A stretch of DNA of 64,000 nucleotides. Source: Aquisalimonas sp. 2447. Its GTDB lineage: Bacteria; Pseudomonadota; Gammaproteobacteria; Nitrococcales; Aquisalimonadaceae. Location of the stretch: positions 3,068,501 through 3,132,500 of the forward strand of contig NZ_CP050695.1 in NCBI RefSeq assembly GCF_012044895.1. Reading direction: 5' to 3'. The notes beneath the pieces are model-generated. The model saw nothing but the letters and a program-made list of their open reading frames with translations. It had not been told where the DNA came from and searched no databases. Of the stretch, positions 40,236 to 49,240 are shown piece after piece. Position 1 is the first letter of the stretch. The number at the start of each line of letters is the position of its first letter. The translations under genes and the position numbers were made by a program.

Positions 40236-41516
40236 TCAACCCCGGACATGCCCATCCCCGAGCACGATCCACTTCTGTGAGGTCAGCCCCTCGAGGCCCA
40301 CGGGGCCGCGGGCATGGAGTTTGTCCGTGCTGATGCCGATTTCCGCGCCCAGGCCATACTCGAAGCCATCCGCAAAGCGGGTGGACGCGTTGACCATCAC
40401 CGAACTCGAATCCACTTCGCGCAGGAAGCGCTGAGCGCGGCTCCAGTCCTGGCTGACGATGGACTCGGTGTGGCCGGAACTCCAGTGGGCGATATGCTCG
40501 ATGGCCTCGTCCAGGCCGGCCACCACCCGCACGGCCAGCACCGGCGCCAGGTACTCAGCCGCCCAATCCTCGTCCGTGGCCGCGATCATCTCCGGCACCC
40601 AGCGGCGGCTCTGTTCACAGCCACGCAGTTCCACGCCGGCGTCGCGGAAGCGCTCGGCCAGCGGCGGCAGGAGCTGCGCCGCCACGCTTTCCGCCACCAG
40701 CAGCGTCTCCATGGTGTTGCAGGTGCCGTAACGCTGGGTCTTGGCGTTGAACGCCACCGCCAGAGCCTTTTCGGGGTCAGCAGCGTCGTCGATGTAGACG
40801 TGGCAGACCCCATCCAGGTGCTTGATCACCGGCACCGTGGCATCCCGGCTGATGCGCTCGATCAGGCCCTTGCCTCCCCGCGGGACGATGACGTCGACAT
40901 TGTCGGTCATGGTGATCAGGTCACCCACAGCAGCGCGGTCGGTGGTGTCGACCACCTGCACCGCATCCATGGGCAGTCCGGCACTGTCCAGGCCGGCGCG
41001 GATGCACTCGGCGATGGCGCGGTTGGAGTGCAGTGCCTCGGAACCACCCCGCAGGATGGCGGCGTTGCCGGATTTCAGGCACAGGCCGGCGGCGTCCGCC
41101 GTGACGTTGGGCCGCGACTCGTAGATGATGCCAACCACGCCCAGGGGTACGCGCATGCGCCCCACCTGAATCCCGGAAGGCCGCATGCGCAGATCGTCCA
41201 CCGCCCCCACCGGATCCGGCAGTGTGGCGATCTGGCGCAGGCCCTCGGCCATGGCGGCGATGCGCTCCGGCGTCAATTCCAGGCGGTCCAGCAGCGCAGC
41301 ATCCAGCCCGGATTCGCGACCCGCCGCCATGTCGCGCCCGTTCTCCTCGGCGATGCGCGCCGACTGGGCGTCAATGGCGTCAGCCATGGCAGCCAGGGCC
41401 AGGTTCTTCTCCGCGGTTTCGGCACGGGCCATGGCGCGACCGGCCGACCGCGCCTTGCGGCCCACGCCGGCCATGTACTCGTGCACGTTGGCAATGTTGT
41501 CGGCAATGGCACTCAT
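40236..41516 (-). CDS. proA: Glutamate-5-semialdehyde dehydrogenase (gamma-glutamyl phosphate reductase)
   Basis: ProA reduces gamma-glutamyl phosphate with NADPH in proline synthesis. The 426-residue protein shows [34 protein letters not shown], the catalytic cysteine in [11 protein letters not shown], and a C-terminal [20 protein letters not shown]. proB is not adjacent. The ATG at 41516 ([15 protein letters not shown]) is preferred to an ATG nine codons upstream. 34 bp follow the holA stop. Confidence 0.97.
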   Translation of the reverse strand: MSAIADNIANVHEYMAGVGRKARSAGRAMARAETAEKNLALAAMADAIDAQSARIAEENGRDMAAGRESGLDAALLDRLELTPERIAAMAEGLRQIATLPDPVGAVDDLRMRPSGIQVGRMRVPLGVVGIIYESRPNVTADAAGLCLKSGNAAILRGGSEALHSNRAIAECIRAGLDSAGLPMDAVQVVDTTDRAAVGDLITMTDNVDVIVPRGGKGLIERISRDATVPVIKHLDGVCHVYIDDAADPEKALAVAFNAKTQRYGTCNTMETLLVAESVAAQLLPPLAERFRDAGVELRGCEQSRRWVPEMIAATDEDWAAEYLAPVLAVRVVAGLDEAIEHIAHWSSGHTESIVSQDWSRAQRFLREVDSSSVMVNASTRFADGFEYGLGAEIGISTDKLHARGPVGLEGLTSQKWIVLGDGHVRG

Positions 41517-41550
41517 ATCGAATCCCTGGGTTATCGATGGCAACGACGCC

Positions 41551-42579
41551 TCACTGGGCCGCCGTGGCGGCGCGACGCCCGGCTCGCCCGCCGGCGATGG
41601 CTACACTCAATTGTAACAACTCGTCCCACACCCTTCCCGGGGCAACCCCCTTGCTGACCCGGTCCACCCGCGCACAGCGAGCCAGCAGTGCCTGCCAGCG
41701 GCGCGCACTGCCACGCCGCATGGCCTTCTGCACCTGCGCCTTGCGCGGCCCGAAAACACCGTTGCGCCGCAGGAGCTGCTCCTCCTGGCCGCGGGCGGAA
41801 TGGAGCTGACAGACCAGACGGACTTCCCGGGACAGCGCCCACAGCACCAGGGTGGGCTCGACACCCTCGTCGCGCAGGCCCTGGGTGATCCGCACGCAGC
41901 GGGCGACATTGCCCTCCAGGGCAGCGGCGGTGAGATCGAAGACATCGAACCGGGCGCTGTCGGCCACGGCGCGGCGCACGGCGTCGTCGTCCACCTGCCC
42001 GGCGGGCAGTAGCAGCCGCAGCTTCTCGATCTCCTGCACCGCGGCGAGGAGGTTGCCCTCGCTGCGCTCGGCGAGCAGGCGCACCGCATCCCGGGTGGGT
42101 TCCAGCCCGGCGGCGCGCATGCGCCGATCCAGCCACCCCGGCAGCTCACGCGACTCCAGCGGCCAGATCTGCACCACCGCGCCGGCCTTGTCCACGGCAT
42201 TGACCCAGGCCGCCTTCCGGGTACTGCCGTCCAGGCGCGGGGCGGTAATGATCAGCACGGTATCGTCCGGCGCCGTCGCGCAGTAGTCGGTAATGGCCTT
42301 GCCGCCGGCCTGCCCCGGCTTGCCGGTGGGCAGGCGCAGTTCGACGATACGACGATCGCCGAACAGTGAGAGATTGTCGGCGGCGGCGGTGAGGCGTTGC
42401 CAGTCGAACTGGCCATCGGCTTCCAGCACCTCACGCTCGGTATGCCCGGCCTCACGGGCGGCGGCGCGCACGGCGTCCACGGTTTCGCCCACCAGCAACG
42501 GCTCGTCGCCGGTGATCAGCCAGACCAGAGGCAGGCCCTTGGCCAGTGTCTGCGTCACGTCGTCGGGTTTGAGCCGCAT
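41551..42579 (-). CDS. holA: DNA polymerase III delta subunit
   Basis: HolA is the clamp-loader wrench that opens the beta clamp. The 342-residue protein starts at [20 protein letters not shown] and shows the delta pattern: [75 protein letters not shown] and a helical C-terminal collar. The clamp-contact LSLFGD segment is present (residues about 71-76). It starts 4 bp after lptE, the same order as in E. coli. Confidence 0.95.
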   Translation of the reverse strand: MRLKPDDVTQTLAKGLPLVWLITGDEPLLVGETVDAVRAAAREAGHTEREVLEADGQFDWQRLTAAADNLSLFGDRRIVELRLPTGKPGQAGGKAITDYCATAPDDTVLIITAPRLDGSTRKAAWVNAVDKAGAVVQIWPLESRELPGWLDRRMRAAGLEPTRDAVRLLAERSEGNLLAAVQEIEKLRLLLPAGQVDDDAVRRAVADSARFDVFDLTAAALEGNVARCVRITQGLRDEGVEPTLVLWALSREVRLVCQLHSARGQEEQLLRRNGVFGPRKAQVQKAMRRGSARRWQALLARCARVDRVSKGVAPGRVWDELLQLSVAIAGGRAGRRAATAAQ

Positions 42580-42583
42580 CCGC

Positions 42584-43072
42584 CTACTCGCCCAGGGTTG
42601 CCTGCACCCGCTCCGTGAGCAGGAAGGCGATGTCCCGGCGCAGCTCCTCCAGCAGGGCAGCCTCCCGGCTTTCGCCACCGAGGACCTGGCCCGGATCGCG
42701 CCGGTAGGTGCGCAATTGTTCGAAGGTATCCGGCCCGGCCACCGTGTCACCTTCGGCATCACGGATGGACCAGCGCACGCGGTAGCGCAGCTCGTACTCG
42801 TCCGGGCGGTCCCGGGAACCCACCACCAGCCGCTGGCGATCGGTGATTTCGTCCTCCAGCACCAGGCGCGGACCGTCGCCACCGTCACGCACATCCGCCC
42901 CGGCTGCGCCCAGGGCCCGACGCACTTCGCGCACCAGCTGACCCTCGCCCACGCGGGTATCCACCACCACGGCCATGCCGTCCAGCGATGCGGCGCCGGG
43001 CGCTGAACCGCGCAGGTGCCAGCCGCAGCCGGCCAGGGCAACAACGAGCATCAGAATCACGACCCGGCGCAT
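42584..43072 (-). CDS. lptE: LPS assembly lipoprotein LptE
   Basis: LptE plugs the LptD barrel and helps insert LPS in the outer membrane. The 162-residue lipoprotein precursor has a short signal and lipobox LAGC (Cys16), then the LptE domain (CGWHLRGSAPG; LVLEDEITDRQRLVVG; YELRYRVRWSIRD; RRDIAFLLTERVQ). It lies 16 bp after leuS and precedes holA. lptD is elsewhere. Confidence 0.93.
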   Translation of the reverse strand: MRRVVILMLVVALAGCGWHLRGSAPGAASLDGMAVVVDTRVGEGQLVREVRRALGAAGADVRDGGDGPRLVLEDEITDRQRLVVGSRDRPDEYELRYRVRWSIRDAEGDTVAGPDTFEQLRTYRRDPGQVLGGESREAALLEELRRDIAFLLTERVQATLGE

Positions 43073-43088
43073 TTGCGGCCTCCGCCGA

Positions 43089-45545
43089 TCAGTTGGCCAC
43101 CACGTTCACAAGCTTGCCGGGCACCACGATCACCTTGCGCACCGTCTTGTCGGCAAGAAACCGCTGCACATTGGGCTCCTCCAGTGCCGCCGCCTCGATG
43201 GCATCGCGATCGGCGTCGGCAGGCAGCTCGACGTTACCACGGAGCTTGCCGTTGACCTGCACCACCAGGCTGAGGGTGTCCTGCACCAGGGCGGTGTCAT
43301 CCCAGCGTGGCCAGGCAGCGTCCACCACCGGCTGGTCATGCCCGAGTTCCCGCCACAGGCGATGGCAGACGTGGGGCACGATGGGGGCGAGAATCAACAC
43401 CGCCGCCTCCAGCCCCTCCTGCAGCACGGCACGGCCGGCAGAGCTGTCGTCATCCGCCGCTTTGTAGAGGGTATTGAGCAGTTCCATCACCGAGGCCACG
43501 CCGGTGTTGAAAGTGTATCGCCGGCCGATGTCATCGGTGGCTTTGCGGATGGTCTCGTGAACCTTGCGCCGCACCTCGCGCTGGTCATCGTCTAGCGACG
43601 CCGCGTCCAGTGCCGGCGCAGCCCCCCGTTCCACATGGGCACGCACCAGGTGCCAGAGCCGCTTGAGAAAGCGGTAGGCCCCTTCGACGCCGGAATCGGA
43701 CCACTCCAGGGACTGCTCCGGCGGCGCGGCGAACATCGTGAACAGGCGCACGGTATCGGCGCCGAAGCGGTCGACGAGGTCCTGCGGATCCACGGTGTTG
43801 CCCTTGGACTTGGACATCTTGGCCCCGTCCTTGAGCACCATGCCCTGGGTCAGCAGGTTGGCGAACGGCTCGTCCGTCGCGGTGAGCCCCTCGTCCCGCA
43901 TGACCTTCTGGTAGAAGCGCGCATACAGCAGATGCAGGATGGCGTGCTCGATACCCCCGATGTACTGGTCCACCGGCAGCCAGTAGCCGGCGCGGTCATC
44001 CAGCATGGCACCGGCGTTGTCGGCGCAGGCGAAGCGCGCGAAGTACCAGGAGGACTCCATGAAGGTGTCGAAGGTGTCGGTTTCACGCTCGGCCTCGCCA
44101 CCGCACTCAGGGCAGGTGGTGCGATACCACTCGGGCATCTGCTTGAGCGGCGAACCGGCACCATCGAACGCCACGTCCTCCGGCAGCTCCACCGGTAACT
44201 GGTGGTCCGGCACCGGCACCTGACCACACTTCGGGCAGTTGATGATGGGAATGGGGGCGCCCCAATAGCGCTGGCGCGAGACCCCCCAGTCACGCAGGCG
44301 ATAGTTGGTCTGGCGCTCGCCAAGGCCCTGTTGCTGCAACCTGTCGGCAATGGCCTCGAAGGCCTGCTCGGAGGTCATGCCGGTGTAGTCACCGGAGTGG
44401 ATCAGCACACCCTTGTCGGTGAATGCCTCCCGGGTGACATCCACGTCGCTGCCGTCCGCCGGTGCAATCACCGGCAGAATGGGCAGTTGGTACTTGGTGG
44501 CGAATTCCCAGTCGCGCTGGTCATGCGCCGGCACCGCCATGATGGCGCCGGAGCCGTACGTCATGAGCACAAAGTTGGCGATCCACACGGGAATCTCGTC
44601 GCCGGTCAGCGGGTGGATCGCGCGCAGCCCCGTATCCAGCCCCCGCTTCTCCATGGTGGCCACCGTGGCCTCGGCCACGCCGGCCTTGTTGCACTCTTCA
44701 ACAAATGCGGCGATCTCGGAGTTGCTCTCCGCGAGCTCCCGGTTCAGCGGGTGCTCGGGCGCCAGACCCATGTAGCTGACCCCGAACAGCGTATCCGGAC
44801 GGGTGGTGTAGACATTCAGGGCCTCGTCCCGCCCCTTGACGTCGAACCGCAGTTCCACACCTTCGGAGCGGCCGATCCAGTTGCGCTGCATGGCGCGCAC
44901 CTGCTCCGGCCAGCCGGGCATGTTGTCCAGGGCCTCCAGCAGTTCATCGGCGTAGTCGGTGATGCGCAGGAACCACTGGGGAATCTCACGGCGCTCCACG
45001 GTGGCGCCGGAGCGCCAGCCCTTGCCGTCCACCACCTGCTCGTTGGCCAGCACGGTCTGGTCCACCGGATCCCAGTTCACCGTGGCGACAGCGCGGTAGG
45101 CCAGACCCTTGCGGTACAGCCGCGTGAATAGCCACTGCTCCCACTTGTAATAGGACGGGTCACAGGTGGCGAATTCCCGGGACCAGTCGTAGCCGAAACC
45201 GAGCTGCTTGAGCTGGCTGCGCATGGCAGCGATATTCTCGCGGGTCCAGCGCGCCGGCGGCACGTTGTTCTGCATGGCGGCATTCTCCGCCGGGAGACCG
45301 AAGGCATCCCAGCCCATGGGCTGGAGCACGTTGCGGCCTTGCATGCGCTGGTAGCGCGCCATGACGTCGCCGATGGTGTAGTTACGCACGTGCCCCATGT
45401 GCAGCTTGCCGCTGGGGTACGGAAACATGGACAGGCAGTAGAAGGTCTCCCGTCCGGGTTCCTCGGTCACGCGGAAGGTGTCGTTGTCGTCCCAGAAGCG
45501 CTGCGCTTCGGCCTCGATGACTTCGGGCTTGTAGGCGTGATCCAT
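43089..45545 (-). CDS. leuS: Leucyl-tRNA synthetase
   Basis: LeuS charges tRNA-Leu and edits mischarged norvaline/isoleucine species. The 818-residue class I enzyme has the HIGH region [20 protein letters not shown] (40-59), the CP1 editing domain ([20 protein letters not shown]), a zinc-binding TCPECGG segment, and KMSKS in [15 protein letters not shown]. The C-terminal anticodon and tail domains end with [15 protein letters not shown]. It is first in leuS-lptE-holA. Confidence 0.98.
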   Translation of the reverse strand: MDHAYKPEVIEAEAQRFWDDNDTFRVTEEPGRETFYCLSMFPYPSGKLHMGHVRNYTIGDVMARYQRMQGRNVLQPMGWDAFGLPAENAAMQNNVPPARWTRENIAAMRSQLKQLGFGYDWSREFATCDPSYYKWEQWLFTRLYRKGLAYRAVATVNWDPVDQTVLANEQVVDGKGWRSGATVERREIPQWFLRITDYADELLEALDNMPGWPEQVRAMQRNWIGRSEGVELRFDVKGRDEALNVYTTRPDTLFGVSYMGLAPEHPLNRELAESNSEIAAFVEECNKAGVAEATVATMEKRGLDTGLRAIHPLTGDEIPVWIANFVLMTYGSGAIMAVPAHDQRDWEFATKYQLPILPVIAPADGSDVDVTREAFTDKGVLIHSGDYTGMTSEQAFEAIADRLQQQGLGERQTNYRLRDWGVSRQRYWGAPIPIINCPKCGQVPVPDHQLPVELPEDVAFDGAGSPLKQMPEWYRTTCPECGGEAERETDTFDTFMESSWYFARFACADNAGAMLDDRAGYWLPVDQYIGGIEHAILHLLYARFYQKVMRDEGLTATDEPFANLLTQGMVLKDGAKMSKSKGNTVDPQDLVDRFGADTVRLFTMFAAPPEQSLEWSDSGVEGAYRFLKRLWHLVRAHVERGAAPALDAASLDDDQREVRRKVHETIRKATDDIGRRYTFNTGVASVMELLNTLYKAADDDSSAGRAVLQEGLEAAVLILAPIVPHVCHRLWRELGHDQPVVDAAWPRWDDTALVQDTLSLVVQVNGKLRGNVELPADADRDAIEAAALEEPNVQRFLADKTVRKVIVVPGKLVNVVAN

Positions 45546-45595
45546 ACTTGCTTGCTCGGCTTGTGCGGTTGTGCTGCGTCGCGTGAAAACCGCGC

Positions 45596-45601
45596 ATTAT
45601 A
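45596..45601 (-). promoter_or_regulatory. leuS: Candidate -10 box for leuS
   Basis: A perfect TATAAT on the minus strand, about 50 nt upstream of the leuS ATG, inside the 157-bp divergent leuS/zinc-ribbon spacer. With 17-bp spacing the -35 would be CGGCAC, which is poor. AT-rich hexamers are rare in this GC-rich DNA, which gives the box some weight. Confidence 0.5.
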
Positions 45602-45702
45602 CGGCAATTGGCGGCCCCGTGCCGATGCCTGCCGCACGGGGCTTGTGGGCTGGGCGGGCAAGGCTGCAATCTAACGCAAAGCCACGGTGAACGGGAGCGG
45701 GC

Positions 45703-46224
45703 ATGAGCGACGATCAGGATCGCAAGGATCAGGAACAGCGGGAAGCCTACGAGAAGATGCTTCAGCGGGTGACCGAGTCACTGGAGCAGGCCGGCGGCGA
45801 GGCGCGTCCGCGGCTGCGTCAGGCCCTGGACTGGGCAAAGCAGAAGGCAGTGGAGTTCGAGGAGCTCACCGCGGAGGAGGCGGAGCGGATCAGTGAATAC
45901 CTGCGCCGCGACGTGGAGGACGCCGCCCGCTTCCTGGATCGTGACAATGACCAGGATCTCCGCGGCTGGTTCCGCATGGACATGCAGCTGCTGGGCAACT
46001 GGCTGTTCGATCGCTTCAGCACCATCGCCGACCGCACCCGTCTGGAGTGGCTCGAGCTCAACCGCCAGTGGGACGAGGCGGCCCTGTATCACACCGGCGA
46101 GATGACGGGCCCGGGCGAGCTGCGCTGCCTCAGTTGCAGCAAGACCATGCACTTTGAGCGGGCGGGCCACATCCCGCCCTGCCCGAGTTGCCGGGCGACA
46201 CGGTTCGAGCGGGTGACGGACTAA
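45703..46224 (+). CDS. Zinc ribbon-containing protein (YbeL/DUF1451 family)
   Basis: A 173-residue protein of unknown function. Residues 1-125 are strongly charged, mostly helical and coiled-coil-like. The C-terminus is a zinc ribbon with Cys142/Cys145 (CLSC) and Cys160/Cys163 (CPSC). No signal or membrane segment is present. It stands divergent from leuS, the position of ybeL in E. coli. Its 3' side is a long gene-free palindromic stretch. Confidence 0.9.
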   Translation: MSDDQDRKDQEQREAYEKMLQRVTESLEQAGGEARPRLRQALDWAKQKAVEFEELTAEEAERISEYLRRDVEDAARFLDRDNDQDLRGWFRMDMQLLGNWLFDRFSTIADRTRLEWLELNRQWDEAALYHTGEMTGPGELRCLSCSKTMHFERAGHIPPCPSCRATRFERVTD

Positions 46225-46287
46225 CAGAACATCTTGGCAGTAGTCCGGCCTCAGTCGGCGACCTGAGGCCTTCGACTTCCGGTGAGG

Positions 46288-46506
46288 GTGTTGTGGATGG
46301 CCGGGATCCGGTGAACGCTCCGGCGCTTCGCCTAACTTTCTTTCTTGCGAAGGAAAGTTTCCTCCACTCCGGCCTGGCCGGCTTACAGCGCATCCCTGCG
46401 CTGGGCGCCGGTGGCCGCATCCATGCGGCCACCCCTTCGGGGCCGGGCGGCCTGCGTTCCGGAGCTCCGCGAGTCGCTTTCACCGAATCCCGGCCATCCA
46501 CAACAC
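46288..46506. repeat. Palindromic element with internal hairpins (zinc ribbon-metY spacer, element 1)
   Basis: Arms 46288-46315 and 46479-46506 match over 27 of 28 bases. Inside are hairpins at 46334-46359 (AACTTTC/GAAAGTT), 46386-46403 (CAGCGCA/TGCGCTG), 46410-46433 (11-bp stem, CC loop) and 46432-46442 (CCCC/GGGG). The organisation, long arms closing several short stems, resembles the 30084-30459 element, but the sequences differ. Confidence 0.8.
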
Positions 46507-46682
46507 TGGGGCGCTCCCGAGTTCGTTGCCTTCGGAAACGCAGGAAACCGCCCCGCCTCATCGCTTGGGCACAACCGAAGGGCGCCTACCGCCAAGATCG
46601 GCGATTGAAGGGCAACAACGGCACCAGCGAGCGGCCCTCGAAAACCAGAAGCCCCCGGAAGCCCTACTGACTAGAAATGCTC

Positions 46683-46810
46683 GTCAAGGAGCGGTGGTGG
46701 GGAGTTCGTGCGAGCGACTTGCGCAGCGCCGGAGCGCAGGGTAGGAAGCGCCAGCTTCCGTAAGCGAAGCGTGCGGAGCCTGCACGAACTCCCCACCCCC
46801 GCTCCTTGAC
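46683..46810. repeat. Palindromic element (zinc ribbon-metY spacer, element 2)
   Basis: Arms 46683-46711 and 46782-46810 match over 28 of 29 bases. An inner hairpin GGAAGC-GCCA-GCTTCC lies at 46744-46759. The right arm ends 36 bp from the metY stop codon, so a metY transcript reading through would carry this structure in its 3' end. No T-run follows on either strand. Confidence 0.8.
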
Positions 46811-46846
46811 CCAACCGTAAACCCCACAGACGAGGCATAAACGGCC

Positions 46847-48121
46847 TTAACGCGCCGCTGCCAATGCCTGATCGATGTCGGCGAGGATGTCGTCGGCGTG
46901 CTCCAGGCCCACGGACAGGCGGACCATGTCGCGGGTGACGCCGGCCTTCTCCAGCTCCTCGTCGTTGAGCTGACGGTGGGTGGTGGTGGCCGGGTGGCAG
47001 GCCAGGGATTTGGCATCTCCGATATTCACCAACCGCGTGATCAGCTGCAGGGCGTCGATGAACTTCGCCCCCGCCTCGGCACCACCCTTGACCCCGAAGC
47101 TGAGAATGCCCGCCGCGCGGCCGTTCATGTACTTCTGCGCCAGGCGGTGATCCGGGCTGCTCTCCAGGCCGGCGTACTTCACCCAGGTCACCTGGTCCTT
47201 GGCCTCCAGATGCTTCGCCACCTTCAGACCGTTCTCGCAGTGCCGGTCCATGCGCAGCGGCAGGGTCTCAATGCCCTGCAGGATCTGGAAGGCATTGAAC
47301 GGCGACAACGCCGAGCCGGTGTTGCGCAGCGGGCCGACGCGGGCGCGGCCGATGAACGCCGCGGCACCCAGAGCCTCCGTGTAGACCACACCGTGGTACG
47401 ACGGATCCGGCTCGTTCAACAGCCGGAACTTCTTCGGGTAATCCGCCCAGGGAAAATGGCCCGAGTCCACGATAACGCCGGCAACAGTGGTCCCGTGCCC
47501 GCCCATGTACTTCGTCAGCGAGTGGATGACGATGTCCGCACCGTGCTCGATGGGGCGCCACAGGTACGGGCTGGGCACTGTGTTGTCCACCATCAACGGC
47601 ACCCCCCGTTCATGGGCGATCTGCGCCATGGCCTCGATATCGGCCACGTTACCGGAGGGATTGCCCACGGTTTCGCAGAACACCGCCTTGGTCCGGTCGT
47701 CGATCCGCGCCGCCATGCCACCCAGATCTTCATGGGAAACAAACCGCACCTCAATGCCGCGATTGGGCAGCGAATGGGCGAAAAAATTATAGGTGCCACC
47801 ATAAAGCTGACTGGTGGTGACGATGTTGTCCCCGACCTCGCAGATGGTCTCGATGGCGTAGGTAATGGCCGCCATGCCCGAACTGGTGGCCAACCCGGCA
47901 ATGCCGCCCTCCATCTGCGCGACCCGTTGCTCCAGCACCGCGTTGGTGGGATTCATGATGCGCGTGTAGATGTTGCCTTCCACCTTCAGATCGAACAGAT
48001 CGGCGCCGTGCTGGGTGTCGTCAAAGGCGTAGGACGTTGTCTGATAGATCGGGACCGCCACCGCCTTGGTTGTGGGGTCCGGGGAATAACCGGCGTGGAT
48101 GGCCTGGGTTTCCAGTTTCAT
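46847..48121 (-). CDS. metY: O-acetylhomoserine aminocarboxypropyltransferase (sulfhydrylase)
   Basis: MetY makes homocysteine (or methionine) from O-acetylhomoserine and sulfide. The 424-residue Cys/Met-metabolism PLP enzyme has Lys204 in IHSLTKYMGGHGTTVAG, plus VPIYQTTSYAFDD, YTRIMNPT, ATSSGMAAI and SLACHPATTTHRQL. The last motif and the length favour MetY over MetB/MetZ. GGAGGAG precedes the ATG. It is divergent from the amidoligase gene; metH lies 2 kb away, so homocysteine synthesis and its methylation are neighbours. Confidence 0.94.
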   Translation of the reverse strand: MKLETQAIHAGYSPDPTTKAVAVPIYQTTSYAFDDTQHGADLFDLKVEGNIYTRIMNPTNAVLEQRVAQMEGGIAGLATSSGMAAITYAIETICEVGDNIVTTSQLYGGTYNFFAHSLPNRGIEVRFVSHEDLGGMAARIDDRTKAVFCETVGNPSGNVADIEAMAQIAHERGVPLMVDNTVPSPYLWRPIEHGADIVIHSLTKYMGGHGTTVAGVIVDSGHFPWADYPKKFRLLNEPDPSYHGVVYTEALGAAAFIGRARVGPLRNTGSALSPFNAFQILQGIETLPLRMDRHCENGLKVAKHLEAKDQVTWVKYAGLESSPDHRLAQKYMNGRAAGILSFGVKGGAEAGAKFIDALQLITRLVNIGDAKSLACHPATTTHRQLNDEELEKAGVTRDMVRLSVGLEHADDILADIDQALAAAR

Positions 48122-48188
48122 GTCTCCTCCTTGGTCATTGGTCGTAGCAGCCGCCATCGGGGTGGAACCGCATGGTACGATTCGTCGC

Positions 48189-48198
48189 ATTGTAGAAT
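48189..48198. promoter_or_regulatory. Overlapping -10 candidates in the metY/amidoligase spacer
   Basis: In the 123-bp divergent spacer, TAGAAT on the plus strand (48193-48198) and TACAAT on the minus strand (reverse complement of 48189-48194) overlap. They would give transcript starts about 40 nt before the amidoligase ATG and about 60 nt before metY. The -35 regions are weak. If real, polymerase could not occupy both promoters at once. Confidence 0.35.
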
Positions 48199-48244
48199 CC
48201 CGCCCCACGGCGGATCACGCAACCCGTCCGCACTGGAGCGCCCC

Positions 48245-49240
48245 ATGCAGTTCCCGCTACCGGAGGAGCATGAGACTGAAGCCGGCGAACCGCGCCGGCT
48301 CGGCGTGGAGCTCGAGTTCGCGGGCCTCGACCTGCACACCATCTCGGCGAAAGTCGCGGCACTCTACGGTGGCACCGTAGTAGCGGACAGCCGCTTTGCG
48401 CACCGGGTCACCGGCACCCCGTGGGGCACGTTCAAGGCGGAGATCGACACTGCTCTGCTCAAGGACGGGGGCTACCTGGAGTTGCTGGAGAGCGTGGGGT
48501 TCAATGTGCGCGAAGCGCTCTACAGGGAGCGCATGGATGACCTGCTGGCCAGGGTGGCCGGTACCGTGGTTCCCCACGAGGTGGTCACACCACCCGTTCC
48601 CTTCGCGGACGCCCACCGCCTGGAAGAACTCCGCGCCGCATTGCAGGCGGAACAAGCCCAGGGCACACGGGTATCCCTGGTGTACGCCTTCGGGCTGCAC
48701 CTCAATCCGGAGGCCGCATCCCTGCAGCCGGATGCCCTGGCCCGGATTCTGCGGGCATTTTTCCTGCTCTACGACTGGCTGCACGTTGAAGGCGAGATCG
48801 ACTGGAGCCGGCGCGTCACCCCCTACATCAACGACTTCCCGCGCCCCTATCGCACCCTGGTGCTGAACCCGGACTACGCCCCGGATGAAGACCGCCTCGT
48901 CGACGACTACCTGCTCCATAACCCGACCCGGAACCGGGTTCTGGACATGCTGCCCATCCTCACCTACCTCGCTGGTGACCGGGCGCTGCGGGGCGTACCG
49001 GAAGCGCATCTGGTGAGCCCGCGGCCGGCGTTCCATTACCGGCTTCCGAACTGCCGCGTGGACGAACCGGAGTGGACCCTCGCCAGGGAATGGCAGGGAT
49101 GGGTGTGGGTGGAGTGGCTGGCAGCCCGCCCCGAGCGGATGCGGCCCATGGCCGAGGCGTACCTGAGTCGCCGGCCGCCGAGTCTTGCCCGTATCGATCA
49201 GGAATGGGCCGTGCAGACGCGGAGCTGGCTGCGGGCATGA
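48245..49240 (+). CDS. Putative amidoligase enzyme (Amidoligase_2 family)
   Basis: A 331-residue protein of the glutamine-synthetase-like COOH-NH2 ligase superfamily, predicted to form an amide bond using ATP. The N-terminal LGVELEFAGLDL (19-30) and FKAEIDTALL (about 63-72) supply the acidic metal ligands; HLNPEAASLQ and RRVTPYINDFPRPYRTLV are further family features. No signal peptide. Substrates are unknown. It overlaps the next gene by ATGA; that gene is a class I amidotransferase-like hydrolase, a pairing noted in comparative genomics (Iyer and colleagues' amidoligase survey). The ATG at 48245 was chosen because the frame further upstream is antisense to metY. Confidence 0.88.
   Translation: MQFPLPEEHETEAGEPRRLGVELEFAGLDLHTISAKVAALYGGTVVADSRFAHRVTGTPWGTFKAEIDTALLKDGGYLELLESVGFNVREALYRERMDDLLARVAGTVVPHEVVTPPVPFADAHRLEELRAALQAEQAQGTRVSLVYAFGLHLNPEAASLQPDALARILRAFFLLYDWLHVEGEIDWSRRVTPYINDFPRPYRTLVLNPDYAPDEDRLVDDYLLHNPTRNRVLDMLPILTYLAGDRALRGVPEAHLVSPRPAFHYRLPNCRVDEPEWTLAREWQGWVWVEWLAARPERMRPMAEAYLSRRPPSLARIDQEWAVQTRSWLRA

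Larger units (their letters stand above)
46225..46846. other. Gene-free stretch between zinc-ribbon gene and metY
   Basis: 622 bp with no credible coding sequence; frames that stay open here have no homology features. It begins with an 8-bp hairpin (46247-46254 with 46263-46270, no T-run) soon after the zinc-ribbon stop. It then holds two separate long inverted repeats, listed individually. The DNA between them (46507-46682) shows nothing I can name. Confidence 0.7.

Noticed and set aside
46188-46670. Open frames of up to 160 codons in the zinc-ribbon/metY spacer
   Set aside because: They run through the palindromic arms and hairpins, lack Shine-Dalgarno sequences and show no protein-like composition.
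46898-48244. In-frame upstream extension of the amidoligase reading, antisense to metY
   Set aside because: The extension has no family similarity and covers the metY gene and both promoters. The amidoligase starts at 48245 where its conserved N-terminus begins.
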